A stretch of 64,000 nucleotides of DNA from Aldehydirespirator sp965116195. Lineage in GTDB: Bacteria > Actinomycetota > Acidimicrobiia > Acidimicrobiales > Aldehydirespiratoraceae. Made by a program: the position numbers and the translations under genes. This document shows positions 29,725 through 38,005 of this stretch, one piece after another; position 1 is the stretch's first letter; each line of letters begins with the position of its first letter. The stretch spans positions 2,976,001 through 3,040,000 of the forward strand of contig OZ220491.1 in the NCBI GenBank assembly GCA_965116195.1, given 5' to 3'. Under the pieces are notes generated by a model. That model was not told the origin of the DNA. It saw nothing but the letters and a program-made list of their open reading frames with translations, and searched no databases.

Positions 29725-31455
29725 TCAGTTCAGAGCCTGTGTTTTGGGCAGTCGCGGGCCGGCAATCCGCAGGTCGCCGCGGCGGCGGGTAACGCCGGTG
29801 CTGTCGAGATGGGCCAAAAGAGCCAGCGCGTACTTACGGGTCGTGTTCCAAGAGTCTCTCACCGCTGCCACCGTCAAGCCCTCGGGCTGGTTCGTCAGCA
29901 ACTGGGACACCACGAGCGCTGCCTGTGTGACTGCCGACGCGGCAAAGTGGATTCCGTTGCTTTCCATCAGTCGGCCTTGTTGCACGAGCAGCCGCAGTTC
30001 ATCGCGGTCAACACCGTTCGGCGCAGGTGGCATGAACGGGGAGGCCTCCGCAGCGGCCAGGAAGGGATGGTTGGCCAACGGGTCCGTGTCCTCAGTCGAG
30101 CGGAGGCGTCCCCTGAGTACCTTGATCCCGTCCATCGTGGCGGCCACGGCCTTCTCAAAATCGTCGAGACCGGCAATGTCAAGTCCGAGTGGGCCTGCCT
30201 GGGCCAATGCGCTGGTGATCTGTGCGCGGGTTCGGTCAAGGCAAGCGGGGGCCACAGCCCAGGTTCCAACCTCAGGTGGCCGATCTGCACCGGTGAGCCG
30301 GGCCAGATGAGCAACGTCGATACGGCCCCGCTCGGCAACCAGCCGCTCTATGGAGCGATCTGGTCGAGCCCGTGATGCAGGCAGCACCGGGTCCACGTCA
30401 AGCACCTCACCCCCACCGACCGTCTCCATGCGACCCGACTCCCGCAATATGAAACGGTCACCGCGTGTCAGCGGCAGATGTCGTGAAAGGTGGAGCCGCA
30501 CCATTCCGGTTTGCCCGGGCTCTATCGAGTCCCCACACAGCACCCGCAGCTTCACAGGATGCTCACCAGAGCCGATGTAGGCCACATAGGCACCCCGGCG
30601 TGTCACCTTGTGCTCCAGAGATGCGAGCACAACAAGTTCCGCATCGAACCTGGCGGTGGCATGCCACTGATCTGGATGCACCACCACATCTCCCCGGTTT
30701 GTCTCTCGGTGACCCGCGCCGCTCATGTTGATGGCCACGCGGTTGCCCGGCCCGATCTCGGTGTGCTGCTGATGCAGGCTCTGCAATGCCCGCACTCGCA
30801 CCGTGCGCCCGAGCGGCAGCAGGGTGGGCGTGTCACCTACCCGCAACCGCCCGCCGGTCAGCGTGCCGGTCACCACTGTGCCCGAACCCTTGATGGCGAA
30901 AACCCTGTCAACCCACAAGCGAGGCCGGCCCCGGTCTGCGGCAGTGGGGGTGACGGCGAGCAGTTCATCAAGGGCCGTTTTCAGATCTGACATACCGGCA
31001 CCGGTCAACGCGTCAACTGCCAGCACCGGCGCATCTGACAGGAACGTGCCGACCGTGTGATCGGCTATGTCCATGCGAGCCAACTCAACCAGTTCTTCGT
31101 CGGCTGTGGCGATCTTGGTGAGCGCCACCAGACCGTGTCTCAGACCCAGGTGGGACAAGATGCGCAAATGCTCTTCGGACTGGGGCTTCCAGCCTTCGGT
31201 GGAGTCCACCACGAACACACAGGCATCCACGCAACTGACGCCGGCAAGCATGTTCTTGAGAAATCGCACATGGCCGGGAACATCTATGAATGCAATCCGG
31301 CGTTTCGACGGCAGCGACATCGATGCGAACCCGAGGTCAATGGTGAGGCCACGTTCTTTCTCTTCGGCAAGCCGGTCGGGGTCAACTCCGGTGAGCGTCC
31401 GCACGAGGGTGCTCTTGCCGTGATCAACGTGCCCAGCGGTGGTGACTATGTGCAT
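29725..31455 (-). CDS. selB: selenocysteine-specific elongation factor
   Basis: 576 aa. The N-terminal GTPase has AGHVDHGKSTLVRTLTG (P-loop), the DVPGH switch II and LTKIA; EF-Tu-like domains II and III follow, then a C-terminal winged-helix region (about residues 370-576) that binds the SECIS hairpin. It delivers Sec-tRNA to UGA codons. selA follows upstream in the same orientation, separated by a repeat cluster. I found neither selC (tRNA-Sec) nor selD nor an evident selenoprotein gene in this window. Confidence 0.92.
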   Translation of the reverse strand: MHIVTTAGHVDHGKSTLVRTLTGVDPDRLAEEKERGLTIDLGFASMSLPSKRRIAFIDVPGHVRFLKNMLAGVSCVDACVFVVDSTEGWKPQSEEHLRILSHLGLRHGLVALTKIATADEELVELARMDIADHTVGTFLSDAPVLAVDALTGAGMSDLKTALDELLAVTPTAADRGRPRLWVDRVFAIKGSGTVVTGTLTGGRLRVGDTPTLLPLGRTVRVRALQSLHQQHTEIGPGNRVAINMSGAGHRETNRGDVVVHPDQWHATARFDAELVVLASLEHKVTRRGAYVAYIGSGEHPVKLRVLCGDSIEPGQTGMVRLHLSRHLPLTRGDRFILRESGRMETVGGGEVLDVDPVLPASRARPDRSIERLVAERGRIDVAHLARLTGADRPPEVGTWAVAPACLDRTRAQITSALAQAGPLGLDIAGLDDFEKAVAATMDGIKVLRGRLRSTEDTDPLANHPFLAAAEASPFMPPAPNGVDRDELRLLVQQGRLMESNGIHFAASAVTQAALVVSQLLTNQPEGLTVAAVRDSWNTTRKYALALLAHLDSTGVTRRRGDLRIAGPRLPKTQALN

Positions 31456-31476
31456 GCCGACAGATCAGACGGTGGA

Positions 31477-31740
31477 GCACCCGTGGGTGTGTGCTAAAGC
31501 GGCAAAAGGCAGTATCGGTCGGTCACGACAGGAGCGCCTGTGGGTGTGTGCTGCATCAGTCGAGAGCTTCGGCGAACTCCCGCAGCGACCCGAGTACCAC
31601 CCGTGGGTGTGTGCTGCATCAGCAAGAGGCAGTGCCGACCGGCCACGACGGGAGCACCCGTCGGTGTGCCGCATCAGTCGAGAGCTTCGGCGAACTCCCG
31701 CAGCGACCCGAGGGGCACTCTTTGGTGTGTGTTGCATCAG
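31477..31740. repeat. composite repeat cluster between selA and selB
   Basis: Motif X (CACCCGTGGGTGTGTGCTGC plus ATCAG) occurs five times, near 31480, 31530, 31598, 31654 and 31717, with small changes. The gaps are filled alternately by Y (TCGAGAGCTTCGGCGAACTC plus CCGCAGCGACCCGA, 31559 and 31678) and Z (AGGCAGTATCGGTCGGTCAC or AGGCAGTGCCGACCGGCCAC). The order is X Z X Y X Z X Y X, a duplication of a ~120-bp compound unit. The last X overlaps the selA stop codon. Confidence 0.9.
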
Positions 31741-33005
31741 GGCGACCCGGCTACTTCGTGCAGGGCGGCGGCAACTTCGTTGTCATCGTCGGGGTGGATC
31801 GTACGCAGGTCCACCACAGTGCTGCCCTCCACCGGGCGGGCGATGATCGGACGATCCCGCAGCCGGAGTTGCGCTGTGTGTTGGCCGGGAACTGTCACGC
31901 CAACTGACTTGATTTTCACACCGGGCAGGGTGCCGCCTCCGGGGGTGGAGGATGTGTCAACAGCCTCAAGTCCACCGTAGGACTCGAGGCGCTTACTCAT
32001 CTGCGCGGGTGTCAGCGCAGCCATACGCCAGAACTCGATTGAGGCACCGTCGCCGCGCAGATACGTCAATGCGGTCTGCTGCAGCGCTCCGAGCACCAGC
32101 GATCCGGGCCGCAGAGCGCGAGCCAGCCGATGGCGGCGGCATTTCTCCACCAGGTCTGAGCGTCCGGCGATTATTCCTGCCTGCGGGCCTCCGAGGAGTT
32201 TGTCGGCGGAGAACGTCACCAGTTCGGCACCGGCTTCGAGGGTCTGGCGCGCCGCAGGCTCGCCGTCAAGCCAGGGTGGGGGGCCACCGACAAGCCAGGG
32301 GCAGCGGCTGTCGAGTAACCCCGAGCCGATGTCGGCGATCAGCGGCGGGCCGATGCTGGCAAGTTGGCGCGTGTTGGGTGCCTCGGTGTAGCCGATGACC
32401 TTGAAGTTCGACTGGTGAACCTGCACCACAACGGCCACGTCGTTGGTCGGGTCAGCGACCGCGGCGACGAAGTCATCGCGACGAGTGCGGTTGGTGGTAC
32501 CGACCTCCACCAGTCGCGCCCCGGACCATGCCATCACGTCCGGCATGCGGAAGCCGCCACCGATCTCCACCAGTTCCCCCCGCGACACCACCGCGTCGCG
32601 CCCTTCGGACAGCGCAGCCAGCACCAACATCATTGCTGCTGCGCCGTTGTTCACGGCGATGGCTGCCTCCGCGCCACATGCACGGGCCAGCAGCGCAGGA
32701 GCACCTGCGTGTCGGTCGCCGCGTTGTCCGTCGCCAAGGTTCAGTTCCAGATTGTGATATCCGGCCGGTTGGCTCCAAGCCAGCGGCGCTCGACCCAGAT
32801 TGGTGTGAAGCAGTACTCCAGTGCCGTTGATCACCTGTGTCAGCAGGCGTCGCCTGATGTTGTGAGCTATTGCTGGTGCCGAGTCCGGATCACCGGCAGC
32901 AACAGCGGATCGGGCGGCATCCACGAGTAATGGGTGTGGCAGGCCGGTGTTCGCCAGCGAGCGGGCCAGCCGGTCCACCGAAGGTGGTCGATCCTGTGAC
33001 GACAC
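31737..33005 (-). CDS. selA: L-seryl-tRNA(Sec) selenium transferase
   Basis: 422-aa PLP enzyme with VINGTGVLLHTNLGRAPL, VNNGAAAMMLVLAAL, VEIGGGFRMPDVM, and the PLP lysine Lys269 in FSADKLLGGPQAG. It converts Ser-tRNA(Sec) to Sec-tRNA(Sec) with selenophosphate. Starts GTG 33005. Slightly shorter than E. coli SelA but with all core motifs. Presumed operon with selB. Confidence 0.94.
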   Translation of the reverse strand: MSSQDRPPSVDRLARSLANTGLPHPLLVDAARSAVAAGDPDSAPAIAHNIRRRLLTQVINGTGVLLHTNLGRAPLAWSQPAGYHNLELNLGDGQRGDRHAGAPALLARACGAEAAIAVNNGAAAMMLVLAALSEGRDAVVSRGELVEIGGGFRMPDVMAWSGARLVEVGTTNRTRRDDFVAAVADPTNDVAVVVQVHQSNFKVIGYTEAPNTRQLASIGPPLIADIGSGLLDSRCPWLVGGPPPWLDGEPAARQTLEAGAELVTFSADKLLGGPQAGIIAGRSDLVEKCRRHRLARALRPGSLVLGALQQTALTYLRGDGASIEFWRMAALTPAQMSKRLESYGGLEAVDTSSTPGGGTLPGVKIKSVGVTVPGQHTAQLRLRDRPIIARPVEGSTVVDLRTIHPDDDNEVAAALHEVAGSP

Positions 33006-33200
33006 AACACTGCCCAGACTACGGGCAGCCCCAACTCATGAACCTGCACAGCGGCACCGAAATCGCCCGATCGCGGACAGTTCGCCATACTTGTCGCCCA
33101 AGCGAATTGCCACGCTTGTCCGATAGTGAGGCCGACTGTCGTGTGGCTTTGCTCGGCTCTGTGGGCGTCACGAAGTCCGCGAGCGACCTACGCTGGGGTT

Positions 33201-33599
33201 GTGTTCTGGGTGCTGCTCATAGCGCTGTTGTGTGTTCCGCTGTTGGAACTGTACGTCATCATCCAGGTCGCCGATGGTGTCGGTGCGGGCCGGACGATCT
33301 TGTTGTTGATAGTGGTGTCGGTTGTGGGGGCGTGGATGGTACGCCGCTCCGGGATCGGTGTGCTGACCCAGATCCGCAACCGACTGTCGCGCGGTGAGCT
33401 CCCGGCGGGCGAGTTGGTTGACGGACTGCTGATCTTGATCGCTGGAACGCTGATGCTCACTCCCGGGTTCCTTACCGATGGAGTGGGTCTGCTTTTGTTG
33501 TTCCCGCCCACGCGCCTCGCAGTGCGAGCCCTGCTGCTGCGCTATTTCACCAACAAAGTCATAATCCAGGGGTGGACAGAGGAGGGTGGATTCAAGTAG
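33201..33599 (+). CDS. fxsA: FxsA-family membrane protein
   Basis: 132 aa from GTG 33201 (frame open from 33126; the shorter start matches the family). About three membrane helices: VFWVLLIALLCVPLLELYVI, then ILLLIVVSVVGAWMV, then GLLILIAGTLMLTPGFLTDGVGLLLLFPPTR, the FxsA hallmark. FxsA affects phage T7 exclusion when overproduced in E. coli; its normal role is unknown. Divergent from selA. Confidence 0.85.
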   Translation: MFWVLLIALLCVPLLELYVIIQVADGVGAGRTILLLIVVSVVGAWMVRRSGIGVLTQIRNRLSRGELPAGELVDGLLILIAGTLMLTPGFLTDGVGLLLLFPPTRLAVRALLLRYFTNKVIIQGWTEEGGFK

Positions 33600-33697
33600 T
33601 CAGTGCCTCCGCAGCGTGCTGCTACAGCATCGGTTCGTGTGAGTCCACTGCTGCGTCTACATAGCTCCGAAACGCTGCCGGAACAGAGCGTCAGTAG

Positions 33698-34660
33698 TTA
33701 GCATATGCCCACTACATCATCTAGACTCACAGATTTAACGCGCAGCGTTCGCTCGTCAATTCTTCGCAGCCTGATTATTTCCTCCACCGCCTCATCTCTG
33801 CTCATTTGCATGATTCTTGCACGCTCAACGTTGAAATGATCCAGAGCATGCCTCCGCGCAATCGTAATACTGTGATCTGCAGCCTTTATCTCTCTGTCCC
33901 ATATCCCCCTTACTGAGTCGTCCGCCTCCAACATGGTACGATTAATTTCACGCCAATACGCTCCGGCATCCTTACTGACCGCTCGGCCAGATGAATTCAA
34001 GGTGTCAATAGTCAAGAATATCTGATGCAACACATTAGACGCAACTATGTTGCCGAGATTTTCTGATAACTGGAGGAGAACAGCGATATGAGAGTACGAA
34101 AAGAGACAAACGTTGCTGCGGACTGCCTGATAATATATCTGGCTTGATCTTGATGGATATTGGTACAATGGGCATACAAGCATCGCATAATCTGTGTCGC
34201 CTTTCCAACGGTTCATAGCCTCAATCTTGAAGTCCTTCTGATTTCTGGCTGTTCTGCTTAGCCTGAATGACTTGGCGTCAGCGGCGAAACTGAACTTATC
34301 GGATCTGGCGGTCACATCTGCCGAATCTCCTCTAGATTGCAGAGCAGAACTTTCTAAACCCAACTGGCGAAAGCTAACTTCAAGCAGTAGGTCTGTGTAT
34401 TTTGAGTACATTTTTTCCTCAGATGAATCGTATGGAAGAGATTCTGGGATCGCTGAACATAGTCTCAGATGATCCAACAATACTGGAATAGCAAAGTTCC
34501 TTATCTCTTCGTCCAGTTCTCTGTGAATATGTTGAGAGCCGCGCCCGAATTCAGAGCTCAACGAGACAATCCTATCAATCCATTGGTGTCTCCGCTCGAT
34601 AGCGCTGTTGGTGATCAAATCCAGAGATTTAGTTATGATTGATAATGTTCTCAGGCCCAA
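33698..34660 (-). CDS. HindIII-like type II restriction endonuclease
   Basis: 320 aa. The segment FSFAADAKSFRLSRTARNQK (Asp128, Lys130) followed by DFKIEAMNRWKGDTDYAMLV matches what I know of the HindIII family (recognition AAGCTT); length is also close to HindIII (300 aa). The N-terminal 32 bp overlap the methyltransferase 3' end. Low GC and rare codons indicate horizontal transfer. It cleaves unmethylated DNA; specificity is inferred from family only. Confidence 0.85.
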   Translation of the reverse strand: MGLRTLSIITKSLDLITNSAIERRHQWIDRIVSLSSEFGRGSQHIHRELDEEIRNFAIPVLLDHLRLCSAIPESLPYDSSEEKMYSKYTDLLLEVSFRQLGLESSALQSRGDSADVTARSDKFSFAADAKSFRLSRTARNQKDFKIEAMNRWKGDTDYAMLVCPLYQYPSRSSQIYYQAVRSNVCLFSYSHIAVLLQLSENLGNIVASNVLHQIFLTIDTLNSSGRAVSKDAGAYWREINRTMLEADDSVRGIWDREIKAADHSITIARRHALDHFNVERARIMQMSRDEAVEEIIRLRRIDERTLRVKSVSLDDVVGIC

Positions 34661-35543
34661 GCCGAGACTTGCATATTTCTACATAGTTGGGATCTAACTC
34701 GAACCCCAGATAACGCCTTTTTAGCAACATGGCGGCTACAAGTGTGGTACCGCTTCCAGCGAAAGGATCAAGGACCAGTTGTCCAGTTCGGCTTGTGAGT
34801 TCAATCAAGATTTGCATCAATTTCAGCGGCTTTTGGGTGGGATGCAAACCTCCTTCCCCATTTGTCATACCACATTTGATTACATTATTTGGTTCGCCCA
34901 AATAATGCATGTAGCTCTCCTGATCGTAGGCACCCACACCATATCGCAGTACATTGTCGGCTATGGTACCACCGATTCTGTAAGGCTTAAAGAACCAGAG
35001 TATAGGCTCGTACAATGGCCTAAGGTTCCCGACTCGCCAACCCTTCCATTCTGAAGATGCCTCTTCGTCACCTCTACGGGAGTATACTACACTCAATCTC
35101 TGCGCTCTATGCGGTGCGTTGGGGCGGAGCCAGGCTAAGCTGTCTTTGAAGTTGAATCCTGCATCTTCTAGTGCACATGTACACCTATGAGAATACCTCC
35201 TGCCTCCAAATATAAGAGCATTTCCTCCTGGTTTCAACACGCGCAGCCACTCAGATGCCCAAGTTGAGCACCATTTCTGGTATTGACGCGGTATTTCCTT
35301 ATCCGCCTGACACCAACCGTTTATGGGCTTGCGCCTTTTTTCAAAAACGGATCCAGCCATCTTTTGCGCAGAACTCGAACCCAAATAAGCAGAGTTGTTG
35401 TTGCGGTGTAACACGTCCCAATCATCAGCACCAATTCCGTATGGTATATCGCTAAGGATGAGATGTACTGTTTCATCATTTACGCTCTCTAAAAGGGCTA
35501 ACGAGTCTCCTTGGTATATGCTGTTGTCCTTTAGAGTATTCAT
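34629..35543 (-). CDS. DNA methyltransferase, beta class (HindIII-like R-M)
   Basis: 304 aa. Catalytic motif DIPY (residues 32-35) in place of DPPY, AdoMet motif DPFAGSGTT at 259-267, and HPTQKPLKLMQILIELTS before it: beta-class order. It is probably the N6-adenine methylase for the adjacent endonuclease. The ATG overlaps the stop of a small upstream ORF by 4 bp, and the 3' end overlaps the endonuclease gene. Confidence 0.92.
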   Translation of the reverse strand: MNTLKDNSIYQGDSLALLESVNDETVHLILSDIPYGIGADDWDVLHRNNNSAYLGSSSAQKMAGSVFEKRRKPINGWCQADKEIPRQYQKWCSTWASEWLRVLKPGGNALIFGGRRYSHRCTCALEDAGFNFKDSLAWLRPNAPHRAQRLSVVYSRRGDEEASSEWKGWRVGNLRPLYEPILWFFKPYRIGGTIADNVLRYGVGAYDQESYMHYLGEPNNVIKCGMTNGEGGLHPTQKPLKLMQILIELTSRTGQLVLDPFAGSGTTLVAAMLLKRRYLGFELDPNYVEICKSRLGPENIINHN

Positions 35544-35713
35544 TTATTAATTTTCTCGCTCGTGAGTTCATTCAGGATTGGAGCAATGGAAATAATGCTC
35601 ACGTACTGGTCTACCGAGTGTCGGCTGCAACCAATATTTGTCACACGTGCGTGATCCATAGAGTAGTTAAGTTGGGGTTTGGCTACGATGATAGAGTCTG
35701 TTATGATGCCCAT
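35540..35713 (-). CDS. 57-aa small protein leading the R-M operon
   Basis: Starts at ATG 35713 with a very good Shine-Dalgarno (AAAGGAG, 7 nt spacing) and ends in ATGA with the methyltransferase start. It begins MGIITDSIIVAKPQLNYSMD and ends LTSEKINK. There is no recognisable helix-turn-helix, so it is not an evident C protein. It could be a controller of unknown type or a translation-coupling leader peptide. AT-rich like the R-M genes. Confidence 0.6.
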   Translation of the reverse strand: MGIITDSIIVAKPQLNYSMDHARVTNIGCSRHSVDQYVSIISIAPILNELTSEKINK

Positions 35714-36015
35714 GTTGCTCTCCTTTGCAATTGTCGAGGGGCCGATGTTGAGATAGACCGCCATATTATACCAGGCGCGTGGTAGAAGGCACCAAAACGG
35801 TGACAGAGAATGCTGGCGGTTAGACACTCTGGTCTTCCGTGCCCGCGGTGGCATGACACGTTTCGTGTTTCCGTAGCTCAGCGCCTGGCAACAACACATC
35901 TTGACAGGTAGGAAGGCAGGAAAGTCAGGGCTTTGTTGTTGGCGGAGAGCTTTCGCGGTGATCCGGTCATCGTGACGTGACCACCCGGCACGTGACCACC
36001 CGGCGCACGGCGCGC
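35714..36015. other. intergenic, R-M promoter region
   Basis: 302 bp between mrp and the small ORF, both on the minus strand. Composition shifts from AT-rich to host-like near 35900-35950. A short repeat CGTGACCACCCGGCACGTGACCACCCGGCGC (written here as two 15-bp halves, CGTGACCACCCGGCA and CGTGACCACCCGGCG) sits at about 35973-36005, next to the mrp stop. No tRNA or other gene was seen. Confidence 0.5.
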
Positions 36016-37188
36016 TCAGGTTCCGTTCGTCTCCAGCGCGTCCAGGGCGGCTACGGCGGCGTCCAACATTCGTGCGCTGCAACCGGCCATTTCCACGGGC
36101 GGAACGTGTTCCTCGGACAAGGCACGAGCCACGGATTTGAAGGCTTCGGCTGCCGGGCCGTCACCCAGCACCGCCGGCTCGCCGATGTCAGAGCCTTCAG
36201 CCACAGCCGGCTCAAGCGGTATCCGCCCCAGTAACGGCGTCCCGATCTCAGCAGCCAGAACCTCCCCGCCACCCGATCCGAACACGACCTGCTGATGGCC
36301 CTCGGGGGTGACCAGGTAGCTCATGTTCTCGATCACGCCCACGATGCGCAGGTAGTTCTTGCGTCCCATGTCAGCCACCCGTGCGGCCACTTTTTGAGCC
36401 GCAACCGTTGGCGTGGTCACGATGATCATCTCGGCACGGGGCAGCATTTTGGCCAGACCCATCTGCACATCACCCGTTCCTGGTGGCATGTCAATCAGCA
36501 GGTAGTCGAGGTCGTCGTTCCAGGCCACGTCCTCACAGAAATGCTGCACTGCTCGGTTGAGCATGAGGCCCCGCCACATCAGCGCCGAGTCTTCCCGGTC
36601 AACAAGGAACCCCATCGACACCACATCCATGCGGCCTTGGCCGATCCTGCGAGTCAACGGCACGATCTTGCCCTCGACAGAGTGGAGGTCACCGTCCACG
36701 CCCAGCATTCGTGGTACCGAGTAGCCCCAGATGTCGGCGTCCATCACCCCGACTTTGTGTCCTTGTGCGGCCAGCGCTGCCGCCAGATTGGTGGTGACCG
36801 TTGACTTGCCCACGCCACCCTTGCCACTGGCCACCATCAGCACCTTGGTGGTTGGCGGTATCGCCGTGTCGGGGGCGCTGCGGGCCACGTTCCAGCGGGC
36901 TTTGGCCATTGCTGCGGCCTTCTCCTCTGCTGTGAGTTCGCTCCACACGATGCGCACCTTGCTGACACCGGGCATTGACTCCAGACGGGCCTTGACGTCG
37001 CGCTGTATCTGGGCTCGCAGCGGGCAGCCGGATGTGGTGAGTGCGATCTCGATTCGCACTGACCCGTCGTCGTGTACCTGCGCACCCCGAGCCATGCCCA
37101 ACTCCACCAGGTTGCTGCCCAACTCGGGATCAACCACGCCCCGCATCAGTTCCATCACGGCCTCGGCCGACGGCACGGTCGTGGTCAT
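36016..37188 (-). CDS. mrp: Mrp/NBP35-type P-loop iron-sulfur carrier
   Basis: 390 aa. N-terminal MIP18/DUF59 domain (VVDPELGSNLVELGM, TTSGCPLR), then a ParA-like ATPase with GKGGVGKST (122-130), DADIWGYSVPRMLG, IDMPPGTGDVQ and the tail VIENMSYLVTPEGHQQVVFG. Mrp carries and inserts [4Fe-4S] clusters into apoproteins; the CxxC pair of the usual C-terminal motif is not seen (ENMSYLVTP lacks Cys), which is common in actinobacterial forms. Divergent from the IscA-like gene. Confidence 0.93.
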   Translation of the reverse strand: MTTTVPSAEAVMELMRGVVDPELGSNLVELGMARGAQVHDDGSVRIEIALTTSGCPLRAQIQRDVKARLESMPGVSKVRIVWSELTAEEKAAAMAKARWNVARSAPDTAIPPTTKVLMVASGKGGVGKSTVTTNLAAALAAQGHKVGVMDADIWGYSVPRMLGVDGDLHSVEGKIVPLTRRIGQGRMDVVSMGFLVDREDSALMWRGLMLNRAVQHFCEDVAWNDDLDYLLIDMPPGTGDVQMGLAKMLPRAEMIIVTTPTVAAQKVAARVADMGRKNYLRIVGVIENMSYLVTPEGHQQVVFGSGGGEVLAAEIGTPLLGRIPLEPAVAEGSDIGEPAVLGDGPAAEAFKSVARALSEEHVPPVEMAGCSARMLDAAVAALDALETNGT

Positions 37189-37625
37189 GAGTTGATGCTA
37201 ACGGACAGCCACGCCCGACAGTTCACCCTCTGCGCTCGCGGCTCACTCCTGGACAAGGCCTTCCGGTTGGCCCGCACCCGCGTTCACCCTCTGCGCTCGC
37301 GGCTCGCTCCGTGCGTGGTTGTGCTCGGTTGTGCGTGGTCGTGGCTCGGTTCGTTGAGGGTTGTCCCGGTTGCGGTTCGGTTCGTGTGCGATTGTGCTGG
37401 GTTGCCGACTCTGGTTCGTTCGTTCGTTCGCTGGGTTGCGCTCGGTTGTGGCTCGCTTGGCGTGAGGTTGTATCCGGTTGTGGCTTGATTCGTGCCGGAT
37501 GGCTTGTGCATGGACCTTGCCGGATCAGGCCATGAGTCGGTACTTGCCAATTGCGCGTAGCTTTATGAGTTGTCGGACGCTAGCTTGGTGGCATCCAGTT
37601 ACAGCACTAGACCCCGGAGGCTGTC
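37189..37625. repeat. divergent intergenic region with repeats
   Basis: 437 bp between mrp and the IscA-like gene. GTTCACCCTCTGCGCTCGCG plus GCTC is present at 37221-37244 and 37282-37305. Downstream is a T/G-rich stretch built from GGTTGTGCGTGGTCGTGGCT-like units (37315-37490). Both promoters should lie here; no gene is evident. Confidence 0.65.
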
Positions 37626-37946
37626 GTGATCACACTTACCGAGAACGCATCCAGCAAGGTGTCGGACCTGATCAAAGCCGAGAACGAGAACGGTTTGGCA
37701 CTGCGAGTTGCCGTCCGGCCCGGCGGCTGTTCGGGTTTCTCCTACGAGATGTACTTCGACACTGAAGTGTCCGACGGCGACACCAAGGCCACGTTCGGCG
37801 ATGTGCAGGTGGTGGTTGACGCCTCATCGGCCATGCTGCTTGAGGGGGCCACGCTTGATTACTCCGACAGCTTGCAGTCCGCCGGTTTTTCCATTGACAA
37901 TCCCAACGCGCAGCGCACCTGCGGCTGCGGTCAGAGTTTCAGTTAG
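37626..37946 (+). CDS. A-type iron-sulfur carrier (IscA/ErpA family)
   Basis: 106-aa HesB/IscA protein with the three ligand cysteines Cys35 (GGCSGFSY), Cys99 and Cys101 (RTCGCGQSFS). The start is GTG 37626 preceded by CCCGGAGGCTGTC, giving a GGAGG box. It delivers clusters to apoproteins such as IspG; facing Mrp across one intergenic region fits a shared Fe-S role. Confidence 0.92.
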   Translation: MITLTENASSKVSDLIKAENENGLALRVAVRPGGCSGFSYEMYFDTEVSDGDTKATFGDVQVVVDASSAMLLEGATLDYSDSLQSAGFSIDNPNAQRTCGCGQSFS

Positions 37947-38005
37947 CTCCCTGTAGATCCCGTACCCCCATAGCTGACCATCACTCGCCGCCGCCCGCGC
38001 TGTCC

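Noticed and set aside
31477..31740. CRISPR-like array between selA and selB (five similar repeats about 60 bp apart)
   Set aside because: The sequences between repeats are themselves repeated (Y and Z twice each), repeat copies vary in length, and no cas genes are present. It is a compound tandem duplication.
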